Shown: piece by piece, positions 31,700 to 39,109 of the stretch | How positions within the stretch are numbered: position 1 is the first letter of the stretch | Layout of the letters: every line of letters begins with the position of its first letter | Source of the DNA: Verrucomicrobiales bacterium | Lineage (GTDB): Bacteria; Verrucomicrobiota; Verrucomicrobiia; Verrucomicrobiales; DEV007 | Direction of reading: 5' to 3' | Assembly: GCA_029210205.1 (NCBI GenBank) | Contig: JARGOD010000038.1 | Span: forward strand, 1-46,035 | DNA length: 46,035 nucleotides | The notes under the pieces: generated by a model | The model's database searches: none | Seen by the model: the letters and a program-made list of their open reading frames with translations, nothing else | Told to the model about the DNA's origin: nothing | Position numbers and translations under genes: made by a program

Positions 31700-32890
31700 A
31701 TGAATCATTTCCGAATACTCCCCGCGCTGGCGCTGCTCGTCGCCATCCAATCGACGAACGCCCAAGAGGGTCCGATCGATCCGGACCGCGCCGCCAACAC
31801 CATCATCCTCGACGAGGCAGGTGTGAAAAATCTGAACATCGAAACCGAGATGGTCGAGGAGCGGGACTTCGAGACTACGGTCTTTGCGGTAGGCAGAATC
31901 GAGGAACTGCCAGAAAGCCGCGCCGTACTGTCTTCCCGTATCTCGGGACGCATCGTCGACCTCAAGGCCTTTCTGGGCGACACGGTGAAAAAGAGCGAGG
32001 TATTGGCAAAGGTCGAAAGCCGCCAGCCCGGCAGCCCGCCGCCAGTGATCGATTTGACCTCGCCGACCGATGGTGTCGTCGTCGAATCCCATGCAAGATT
32101 GGGAGAGCCGGTTGAGCCGAATCAGGTCGTGCTCGATATTTCCGACCGTTCCCGCATGTGGGCGGTCGCGAAAATCCCAGAGAACGAGGCCGATTCAATC
32201 GGACCGGGAACCGAGGCTCGAATCCACATCCCGTCACTGGGCGACGAGTTAATTGTCGCGAAATTCGCCAAGTATGGAGTCGAAGCGGATCGCGAGGCGG
32301 GAACTGTGGACGGTATTTTCATTCTCGACAATTCCGAAGGCCGGATGAAGCCGGGAATGCGCGCGGAATTTTCCATCGTCACGGACAAGCGCGAATTCGT
32401 CATGGCCGTTCCGCGGGAAGCCGTCCAAGGCGATCCGACCAAGCGCGTCATTTTTGTCGAGGATTTCGATCTGCCGAATGCTTATGTCAAAGTCCCTGTC
32501 GTGCTGGGTGAAAAGAACGATCGATACTATGAGGTGATCGAAGGCTTGTTTCCGGGAGATGAAGTGGTGACTCATGGCTCGTACTCGCTCAGTTTCTCCA
32601 GCGGTGGTGGTGGTCCATCGCTGAAGGAAGCGCTCGATGCGGCCCACGGACATGAGCACGCCGAGGATGGATCCGAGCTGACGGAGGCCGATAAGAAGGC
32701 TGCGGCAGCAGAAGAGGCAGGTCATGATCAAGCTGATGGGGAGCACGGTCCGGCAGGACTTTTTGATATCGTGATTCGGGTGTGGGCGGCGATCGCGACA
32801 ATTCTCCTGCTCGTCTGGTTGCAGAGCCTCCTCCGGAAGCGAAACAGCAAGAAGGACAGTACCACCCAAACGGAATCCGCCACCGCCTAA
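31700..32890 (+). CDS. czcB: CzcB-like periplasmic adaptor with a C-terminal membrane helix
   Basis: A 396-residue membrane-fusion protein. A signal peptide (ILPALALLVAIQSTNA) is followed by the lipoyl-like/barrel-sandwich region (SRISGRIVDLKAFLGDTVKKSE, then LTSPTDGVVVESHARLGEPV), a beta-barrel (MWAVAKIPENEADSIG) and a membrane-proximal domain (AVPREAVQGDPTKRVIFVED). It links the inner-membrane RND pump to the outer-membrane channel. The C-terminus is unusual: a His-rich AAHGHEHAED segment and a predicted transmembrane helix (IVIRVWAAIATILLLVWLQS) with a basic tail, so the protein may be anchored at that end. It starts 22 bp after czcC and ends 5 bp before czcA. Confidence 0.9.
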   Translation: MNHFRILPALALLVAIQSTNAQEGPIDPDRAANTIILDEAGVKNLNIETEMVEERDFETTVFAVGRIEELPESRAVLSSRISGRIVDLKAFLGDTVKKSEVLAKVESRQPGSPPPVIDLTSPTDGVVVESHARLGEPVEPNQVVLDISDRSRMWAVAKIPENEADSIGPGTEARIHIPSLGDELIVAKFAKYGVEADREAGTVDGIFILDNSEGRMKPGMRAEFSIVTDKREFVMAVPREAVQGDPTKRVIFVEDFDLPNAYVKVPVVLGEKNDRYYEVIEGLFPGDEVVTHGSYSLSFSSGGGGPSLKEALDAAHGHEHAEDGSELTEADKKAAAAEEAGHDQADGEHGPAGLFDIVIRVWAAIATILLLVWLQSLLRKRNSKKDSTTQTESATA

Positions 32891-32895
32891 CCCCT

Positions 32896-35800
32896 ATGCT
32901 GAACGCACTCATCAGATTCAGCCTCGCGCAGCGCGCCCTGGTCCTCGCGGCAGCGATCGCTCTCCTTGTCTTCGGAGTGAAGAAGACGCTGGAACTCCCG
33001 GTGGAGGTATTGCCAGATCTCACCAAGCCGACGGTGACCATTCTCGTCGAGGCACCGGGCTATGCTCCTGAGGAAGTCGAGACACTGATCACCGTGCCGA
33101 TGGAAGCCTCGCTCATGGGAGTGACGGGCGTCAATCGCCTCCGCACAGTGAACGACATTTCCCTTTCGCTGATCTTCGTCGAGTTCGACTGGGGCACCGA
33201 CATCTACCGCGCCCGCCAGTTCGTGCAGGAGCGTCTGACAGGGGCTGGTGAGTATCTGCCGGAAGGCATCACGCCCTACATGACGCCGGTCAGTTCCCTG
33301 ATGGGAGACATTCTCCTCGTCGGCTTACGGGACCGAACCGGAAAGACGAGCGACCGCGATCTCCGTGTGTTGGCCGACTGGGTCATCGCCCGCCGAATCC
33401 AGTCCATTCCCGGCATTGCCGAAGTGCTCTCGATGGGGGGCGGCATCAAACAGATCCAGGTCCAGCCGGATCCGAATCAGATGCTCGCGCTTGGTGTTAC
33501 CTTCGAGCAGATCAAAAAGGCGGCCAAAGAATCGGTCAAAAACTCGACCGGTGGTTTCCTGACCGAGCAGGATCAGGAAATCATGGTGCGGAACCTCGCG
33601 ATGACGACCGAGCTCGACGAGATCGCCAAGACCGTCGTGAAATACGAGGGTGACCGGGCGATCCGGCTCTCCGACGTCGCCGAAGTCGTCTGGGACACCG
33701 AGCCGATGCGTGGAGACGCGGGTCTCGGAAGGCACGACGATTCCACCGAAGACGGGAGACTCAAAGGAGACAGCGGAATCATTTTCAGCATTCGTAAGTC
33801 CCCGGGATTCGATTCGATCAGCCTGACGACGGAGGTGGAAAAGGCCCTCGCGGAGCTCGAGCAAACCCTACCCGAAGGAGCGGAACTCATCACCGTCTAT
33901 CGGCAACGTGACTTCATCGACCTGTCGATCGGCAATCTCGAAGAAGCCCTTCGCGATGGAGCGATCATGGTCTCGATCGTCCTCTTTCTCTTTCTCTTCA
34001 ATCTGCGGGTCACCCTCATCACCCTCACCGCGATCCCCCTTTCACTGGGCATCAGTATTCTCGTATTCGATCTCATGAATATGAGCGTGAACTCGATGAC
34101 TCTGGGTGGTCTGGCGGTTGCAATCGGAATGGTCGTTGACGATGCCATCGTCGATGTGGAGAACGTCTTCCGCCGACTGCGCGAGAACGCGGCCCTGGAG
34201 AATCCCAAGCCGAAACTCGAAGTCATCGCGTTGGCGTCAGCAGAAGTTCGATCGTCGATTCTCTACGCTACGATTCTCATCATTCTCGTTTTCCTGCCCC
34301 TGATCGCCCTGAGCGGAGTCGAAGGCCGACTCTTCACGCCGATTGCGGTTGCTACCATGATCAGCATGGCGGCCTCTTTCGTGGTCTCGCTGACGGTCAT
34401 CCCGGTTCTTAGCTCCTACCTGCTCAATCCGAAGCCGGGCAAGAAACATGGGGACGGGTGGTTTGTCAGGAAGCTCAAGTGGATCTTCAGTGCGACCTGT
34501 CTCCGGTTTGCGCTCGCTCAGCCGCTGCTGCTCCTGGCAATGACACTGCTCCTCCTTGTATTCGCGGGCTTCACCTACACGAAGATGGGCGGAAACTTCC
34601 TCCCCGCTTTCCGCGAACCCACTGCCGTGATCGCGACGACAATGGCGCCGGGGACCTCGCTGAAGACAACCGTGGACGTGTCGCGCACGGCACAGGATCT
34701 TCTCCTGCGGATCAAAGGCGTCGATGTCGTCGGTTATCGGGCGGGACGGGCCGAGCGCGGTGACCACGTCGTGCCGGTTTCGACCGTCGAGTTCGAGATC
34801 GAGTTTGACGAGTATGGAGAAGAGAATCGAGCCGAAGTCATGGCCTCAATCCGCGAGACAATGAAAAGCATCCCCGGCACCTTCAGCGCGATCAGCACCC
34901 CACTGGCGGACCGTATCGGACATATGCTTAGCGGTGTCTCGGCCAAGGTCGCCGTAAAGATCTATGGCCCCGATCTCGAAGAACTCCGTCGTCTCGGCAC
35001 TCAGATCGTCGAGATCGCCCGTGAGATACCGGGGATGGAAGAGGCCCGGAACGAACAACAGGGATCCGTCCCGCAACTCCGCATCGAAATCGACCGCGAC
35101 CGGGCCGCCGCCTACGGGGTGACTCCCGGAGAACTGAATACCGAACTGGCGGACCTCATCGGTGGAGGGTACGTCGCCGAGATCTACGAAGATCAGCGTG
35201 TCTATGATCTCGTGATGCGACTGCCGCCCGAGTGGCGGGAAGACCCCGACAAGTTGAAGAACTTCTACATCGACACCCAGAGCGGCCAACGCATTCCCCT
35301 GAGCTATGTCGCCGAAATCCGGCAGGCGTCCGGTCCGAATACCATTCTTCGTGAGAACACCCGCCGTCGTTTCGTTGTCTCGATCAATCCGACGACCCCG
35401 GATCTCAATGCCGCAGTGGAACAGTTGCAGGCCGAGGTAGGAGAGAAGATCAAATTACCTACCGGATATACGATTTCATTTGAAGGAGAGTATCAGGCGC
35501 AGCAGGAAGCGCGGCGCACCATTCTCATCATGTCCGCGATCATTCTGCTGGTGATCACGTTCTTGCTCCTGAGTTTTTTCCGCAGCTTCACCTTCGTGAT
35601 GTTGGTCCTGACAAATATTCCCATTTCCGTAATCGGCGGGGTCCTCTTGACCCGCTTCACCTTGGACAATATCAGCATTGCGACCCTTGTCGGATTTATT
35701 GCGATCTCGGGCATCGCGGCGCGGAACTCGATCATGATGATCTCTCACTACCTCCACCTCATGGCGCACGAGGGTGAGGAATTTGATCTCAAGATGGTCA

Positions 35801-36051
35801 TCCGTGGAACCGAGGAGCGATTGGTCCCCGTTCTCATGACCGCGATCTCCGCCGGCATCGCGCTTCTGCCACTCGTCCTCGCTGCCGACGAACCAGGGAA
35901 AGAAATCCTCAATCCCGTGGCCATCGTTATCGTCGGAGGACTGGTTAGCTCAACACTACTTGGCCTCGCCGTCACCCCCACAATTTTCTACCATTTCTGC
36001 CGGAAGTCGGCCGAACGTGCCCTCGCACGCGGGGCCGCTGCTGCGGGATAG
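32896..36051 (+). CDS. czcA: CzcA-like heavy-metal RND efflux pump
   Basis: A 1051-residue HME-RND transporter with 12 expected membrane helices and two large periplasmic loops. The opening (LNALIRFSLAQRALVLAAAIALLVFGV, then ELPVEVLPDLTKPTV) is standard for the family. Helix TM4 carries the charged cluster VVDDAIVDVENVFRRL (about 412-428), with several acidic residues as in divalent-cation pumps such as CzcA, rather than the methionine-based Cu/Ag pumps. It exports metal from periplasm or cytoplasm with proton exchange. I start at the ATG at 32896, 5 bp after the adaptor stop; the longer frame overlaps czcB. Full length for the family; a second partial pump lies at 45.1 kb. Confidence 0.94.
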   Translation: MLNALIRFSLAQRALVLAAAIALLVFGVKKTLELPVEVLPDLTKPTVTILVEAPGYAPEEVETLITVPMEASLMGVTGVNRLRTVNDISLSLIFVEFDWGTDIYRARQFVQERLTGAGEYLPEGITPYMTPVSSLMGDILLVGLRDRTGKTSDRDLRVLADWVIARRIQSIPGIAEVLSMGGGIKQIQVQPDPNQMLALGVTFEQIKKAAKESVKNSTGGFLTEQDQEIMVRNLAMTTELDEIAKTVVKYEGDRAIRLSDVAEVVWDTEPMRGDAGLGRHDDSTEDGRLKGDSGIIFSIRKSPGFDSISLTTEVEKALAELEQTLPEGAELITVYRQRDFIDLSIGNLEEALRDGAIMVSIVLFLFLFNLRVTLITLTAIPLSLGISILVFDLMNMSVNSMTLGGLAVAIGMVVDDAIVDVENVFRRLRENAALENPKPKLEVIALASAEVRSSILYATILIILVFLPLIALSGVEGRLFTPIAVATMISMAASFVVSLTVIPVLSSYLLNPKPGKKHGDGWFVRKLKWIFSATCLRFALAQPLLLLAMTLLLLVFAGFTYTKMGGNFLPAFREPTAVIATTMAPGTSLKTTVDVSRTAQDLLLRIKGVDVVGYRAGRAERGDHVVPVSTVEFEIEFDEYGEENRAEVMASIRETMKSIPGTFSAISTPLADRIGHMLSGVSAKVAVKIYGPDLEELRRLGTQIVEIAREIPGMEEARNEQQGSVPQLRIEIDRDRAAAYGVTPGELNTELADLIGGGYVAEIYEDQRVYDLVMRLPPEWREDPDKLKNFYIDTQSGQRIPLSYVAEIRQASGPNTILRENTRRRFVVSINPTTPDLNAAVEQLQAEVGEKIKLPTGYTISFEGEYQAQQEARRTILIMSAIILLVITFLLLSFFRSFTFVMLVLTNIPISVIGGVLLTRFTLDNISIATLVGFIAISGIAARNSIMMISHYLHLMAHEGEEFDLKMVIRGTEERLVPVLMTAISAGIALLPLVLAADEPGKEILNPVAIVIVGGLVSSTLLGLAVTPTIFYHFCRKSAERALARGAAAAG

Positions 36052-36113
36052 GAACAGAATTTATTAGGAACCCAATCGTCTAACCAAAACTCAGAAACCC
36101 AAAGGATACACCA

Positions 36114-36686
36114 ATGAAAATGAAAACCAACATCACCCTGAAAACATTCGCGGCGCTTGCGACCGCGTTCACCCTTGCGACTGGAGCTTCCGTTCTCCAG
36201 GCCGACGAGAAAGATCACAAGCATGAAAAGCACGACCATGACCACGACCACGATAAGGCGGAAGCCGGCCCCAACGGGGGCAAAGTCATTCACGAGGTTG
36301 AGCCCCATCTCGAATTCTTCGTGACCGAGGATCGTAAAGTCCAGATCACCGCACTCGGAGAAGACGGGAAAGCGATCCCGATCGGCGAACAGACTGTTCG
36401 CATCACCGGTGGTAGCCGGTCCAACCCAACTCGCATGACGCTGAAGAAGAAAGGCGATGTCCTGCTCTCCGATATCGCATTTCCGGATGGCAATGATTTT
36501 CCGGTGGTCTTGCAAATCAAGCCAGCCGCCGACGCCAAGACGGTAATCGAGAAGTTTAACCTGAACCTGGCCGATTGCCCGACCTGCGACTACAAGGAGT
36601 ATGCCTGCACCTGCGATCACGGTGACCACGAAGGGCACGATCACGACGACGACCACAAGGAGCACGATCACAAGAAGGGGGAGTGA
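36114..36686 (+). CDS. His-rich periplasmic metal-binding protein
   Basis: A 190-residue protein with a signal peptide (FAALATAFTLATGASVLQA), a His/Asp-rich stretch (DHKHEKHDHDHDHDKAE), a beta-rich domain (PHLEFFVTEDRKVQITALGEDG), a cysteine motif (DCPTCDYKEYACTCDHGD) and a second His-rich tail. The ligand pattern suits buffering or delivery of Zn, Co or Ni in the periplasm, alongside the pump encoded just before it. The domain and the EYACTC ending recur in the minus-strand gene at 44.6 kb, so the two are paralogues. It is 62 bp after czcA and may share its transcript. No named family. Confidence 0.8.
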   Translation: MKMKTNITLKTFAALATAFTLATGASVLQADEKDHKHEKHDHDHDHDKAEAGPNGGKVIHEVEPHLEFFVTEDRKVQITALGEDGKAIPIGEQTVRITGGSRSNPTRMTLKKKGDVLLSDIAFPDGNDFPVVLQIKPAADAKTVIEKFNLNLADCPTCDYKEYACTCDHGDHEGHDHDDDHKEHDHKKGE

Positions 36687-36757
36687 CTGATCCCCGGGAA
36701 GCGTCTGGTAGACCACTTCGTTTCCCCATTCTCGCACCTGCAAGTGATAAGCTCGTA

Positions 36758-36788
36758 GGCTTCTAAGGACCGCGTGCCTTTAGAAACC
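36758..36788. terminator. Inverted repeat, weak terminator candidate
   Basis: GGCTTCTAAGG and CCTTTAGAAACC pair with one bulged A around a short loop. It lies between the periplasmic metal-binding gene and the next gene. There is no strong T-tract directly after it, so termination is uncertain. Confidence 0.3.
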
Positions 36789-36834
36789 TGCGGGATTTCA
36801 CTTTTGAAATTTTTACCCATCTTATCTTGCTGAG

Positions 36835-37203
36835 ATGCTACCGCTCGTAAAAATTCTCACGTCCGCCGTCTTGATTTACGTGGTCAACGAGGTCGTTGTC
36901 CGGCACAGCAAACCTCTCCTTGGGAGCCTGATCGCATCCTTGCCCCTGGTCTCCCTATTGACGTTTTTCTGGATCTGGTTCGATCTTCGATCACAGCCGG
37001 AGGGATTCTCCTCAAAGCTCGCGACGCACTCGACCGGGGTCTTCTGGTTCGTGCTCCCTTCGTTGCCGATGTTCCTTTTCATCCCGTGGATGCTAAAAAG
37101 GGAATTTGGGTTTTGGCCCAGTATCGCTGCAGGATGTGCGCTGACTATGCTCTTGTATTTTCTCATGGCAAAGGCTCTGGCGAAATTCGGAATTGCCATG
37201 TGA
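36835..37203 (+). CDS. DUF3147-like membrane protein
   Basis: A 122-residue protein with four hydrophobic segments (about 5-22, 30-50, 66-87 and 94-115), starting MLPLVKILTSAVLIYVVNEVV. The size, four-helix topology and the SKPLLGSLIASLPLVSLL segment fit DUF3147, a family of small inner-membrane proteins often found near transporter genes; the function is unknown. The ATG at 36835 is the only sensible start. It precedes the lipoprotein gene and the CDF exporter gene, so it may be part of a metal-related transcript. Confidence 0.75.
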   Translation: MLPLVKILTSAVLIYVVNEVVVRHSKPLLGSLIASLPLVSLLTFFWIWFDLRSQPEGFSSKLATHSTGVFWFVLPSLPMFLFIPWMLKREFGFWPSIAAGCALTMLLYFLMAKALAKFGIAM

Positions 37204-37217
37204 AAAAACGTCGTCCA

Positions 37218-37454
37218 ATGAAAATCTATCCAGTAACCTCACCTCTCTTCGCCATCACAGCATTCGCCACCCTTTTGAGTTCCTGCTCAAATGGCAGGAT
37301 CCAACACGAGTATGTGACTCGGGAGAATTGGTATCATCGCCGTCCCGGCGCAGGGAACGGGCACTATCACAGAACCAGAACTCTCAGTAAATTTGCTTGG
37401 GTGAAGAACCAAGATTCTTCGAGAAATGAGTCTAAAGGTGCAGAAAAAGACTGA
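37218..37454 (+). CDS. Small lipoprotein
   Basis: A 78-residue protein with a signal peptide and lipobox (FATLLSSCSNG), giving a lipidated Cys near residue 21. The mature part is basic and His/Tyr/Arg-rich (ENWYHRRPGAGNGHYHRTRT) with no recognised fold. It starts 14 bp after the previous gene and ends 2 bp before the CDF gene, so the three are surely co-transcribed. It might bind metals at the envelope through its histidines, but this is inference only. Confidence 0.6.
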   Translation: MKIYPVTSPLFAITAFATLLSSCSNGRIQHEYVTRENWYHRRPGAGNGHYHRTRTLSKFAWVKNQDSSRNESKGAEKD

Positions 37455-37456
37455 AT

Positions 37457-38362
37457 ATGTCAGCTGGTCACGACCATCACCACGGCAGCAGCGATAATCT
37501 CAAGGTCGCCTTCTTCCTCAATCTCGGATTCACCATCCTTGAAATCATTGGCGGATTTTGGACCAACAGCATCGCCATTCTCACCGACGCCATTCACGAC
37601 TTGGCGGACTCGATTTCACTTGGACTGGCGTGGTATTTCGACAAGATATCAAACCGTGAGCGCACCGCCCGGCACACGTATGGCTATCGTCGTTTTCGAT
37701 TGCTGGGCGGGCTGATCACCGGCGTCATGTTGCTCGCCGGGCTGGGATTCGTCCTCTACCACGCGATCGGGCGTCTCAGCGATCCGCAGGAAGTCCGTGC
37801 TCCGGGTATGATGGGACTTGCCGTTTTGGGAGTCCTCTTCAACGGGGCTGCCGTGCTGCGGATGAAGAGTGGAACCTCACTTACGGAAAAACTGGTGTCG
37901 TGGCATCTCATCGAAGACACCCTCGGCTGGGTGGCCGTCCTCATCGGTGCGGGTATCATGATGATCTGGGATGTGCCGATTGTCGACCCCATCCTCTCAA
38001 TCGGCATCTCGCTGATCGTTCTCTGGAACGTGGGGCGGAACCTCAAAAAGGTTTTTGTCGTCCTGCTCCAGACCGCACCCGAAGATTTTGATGCCGAAGA
38101 GTTCGAGAAAGCCGCTCTGGAGATCGAGGGAGTGGAGTCGCTGCATCACATCCACAGCTGGTCCATCGACGGCGAAAGCCACGTCCTCTCGGCGCATCTC
38201 GTCATCTCTCCCGGAACGGACGATGTCCCTGCGATCAAGGAAGAGGTCCGCGGTCTGGTGGATTCAAAGGACTTCGAGCATGTAACGATAGAGACCGAGT
38301 TTCCCGGCGATCATTGCCCCCAAGGCGAGGCGGATCATGACGACGGCCATTCCCACGGGTAA
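37457..38362 (+). CDS. CDF-family metal exporter (Zn/Co-type)
   Basis: A 301-residue cation diffusion facilitator with six predicted membrane helices and a cytoplasmic C-terminal domain. The H47-x-x-x-D51 pair in TM2 (DAIHDLAD) and a second H-x-x-x-D in TM5 (SWHLIEDTLGW) are the tetrahedral metal site typical of Zn-transporting members. His-rich ends (AGHDHHHGSS at the start, HDDGHSHG at the end) suggest metal buffering. It exchanges cytoplasmic divalent metal for protons. It is 2 bp after the lipoprotein gene. The last base of its stop codon is also the first base of a copy of the dispersed AACAGGGTTG motif. Confidence 0.94.
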   Translation: MSAGHDHHHGSSDNLKVAFFLNLGFTILEIIGGFWTNSIAILTDAIHDLADSISLGLAWYFDKISNRERTARHTYGYRRFRLLGGLITGVMLLAGLGFVLYHAIGRLSDPQEVRAPGMMGLAVLGVLFNGAAVLRMKSGTSLTEKLVSWHLIEDTLGWVAVLIGAGIMMIWDVPIVDPILSIGISLIVLWNVGRNLKKVFVVLLQTAPEDFDAEEFEKAALEIEGVESLHHIHSWSIDGESHVLSAHLVISPGTDDVPAIKEEVRGLVDSKDFEHVTIETEFPGDHCPQGEADHDDGHSHG

Positions 38363-38376
38363 ACAGGGTTGAGTCG
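38362..38376 (+). repeat. Dispersed motif copy between the CDF and lexA genes
   Basis: AACAGGGTTG (38362-38371) is followed by AGTCG, matching the extended consensus AACAGGGTTG(G/A)GTCGA seen at 10.4, 18.9 and 30.3 kb. It lies at the junction between the metal-resistance and restriction-modification modules. Confidence 0.5.
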
Positions 38377-38407
38377 AAAAATCAATTTCCAGCCAATGGA
38401 CAGTTGA

Positions 38408-38427
38408 TACTGCTAATTATGGCAGTA
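38408..38427 (+). promoter_or_regulatory. Putative LexA operator
   Basis: TACTGC-TAATTATG-GCAGTA is a perfect 6-bp inverted repeat with an 8-bp AT-rich spacer, i.e. CTG-N10-CAG, very close in form to known SOS boxes. It ends 10 bp before the start codon of the lexA-like gene and its spacer could overlap a -10 element (TAATTAT), so bound repressor would block transcription of lexA and the downstream restriction-modification genes. Confidence 0.65.
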
Positions 38428-38437
38428 GTTTTCAGGA

Positions 38438-39109
38438 TTGGAAACACTCACTCAACGACAGAGAGAAATCTTTGATTTCATTGTGCACACTTTCACAATG
38501 TCGCTGCACACGCCGACCTTGTGTGAGATTGCGGAGCATTTTGGCTACGGCAGTCCAACCGGCGCTCGTGATCATGTCCGCGCACTCGAGAAAAAAGGAA
38601 TGATTAGCCGCGAGCGGGGGAAAGCCCGTTCGATCCAGATTACAGATCCAGTTACGTTGGCGGACCTGAAGCAATCTACACCGGAGTGGAATGACTCAGA
38701 GTTCGGAATTCCGCTTGTAGGAAGAATCGCTGCGGGTCGTCCGATCGAGGCCATCGAGCACTGTGATCGATTTTTACCCGTCTCCAGCAGCTTGTTCGGA
38801 AGCAGAGAAGTTTTTGGTTTGGAAATTTGCGGTGACAGCATGATTGGTGAGGGAATTCATCAGGGTGATATCGCTATTATTGCTCGTCAGCCAACCGTAG
38901 CATCAGGTGAGATCGCTGCTGTTGTTATCGAAGGCGAGGCCACTTTGAAATTCCTGATTCGGGAGAGTCACAAACTAATTTTACGTGCTGCAAATTCTAC
39001 CTATCCTGACATCATCGTGGATTCAAAAAGTGAGGCTGAGGTGCGTATCGCAGGGAAGTATGTAGGATTGGTCCGATCCGAAAATAGAAAGGCGGGGCTT
39101 GCTGCATGA
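38438..39109 (+). CDS. lexA: LexA-type autoproteolytic repressor
   Basis: A 223-residue protein with the full LexA plan: an N-terminal winged helix-turn-helix (LTQRQREIFDFIV..TPTLCEIAEHFGYGSPTGARDHVRALEKKG), the cleavage site VGRIAAGRP (Ala99-Gly100), catalytic Ser134 (CGDSMIGEGI) and Lys171 (EGEATLKFL). RecA-stimulated self-cleavage should relieve repression after DNA damage. The start is taken as TTG 38438, because the first ATG would remove part of the helix-turn-helix. The operator-like palindrome sits just upstream. Its stop overlaps the methyltransferase start (ATGA), so repressor and restriction-modification genes are one operon. It may be an island-encoded LexA rather than the genomic one. 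Confidence 0.92.
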   Translation: METLTQRQREIFDFIVHTFTMSLHTPTLCEIAEHFGYGSPTGARDHVRALEKKGMISRERGKARSIQITDPVTLADLKQSTPEWNDSEFGIPLVGRIAAGRPIEAIEHCDRFLPVSSSLFGSREVFGLEICGDSMIGEGIHQGDIAIIARQPTVASGEIAAVVIEGEATLKFLIRESHKLILRAANSTYPDIIVDSKSEAEVRIAGKYVGLVRSENRKAGLAA

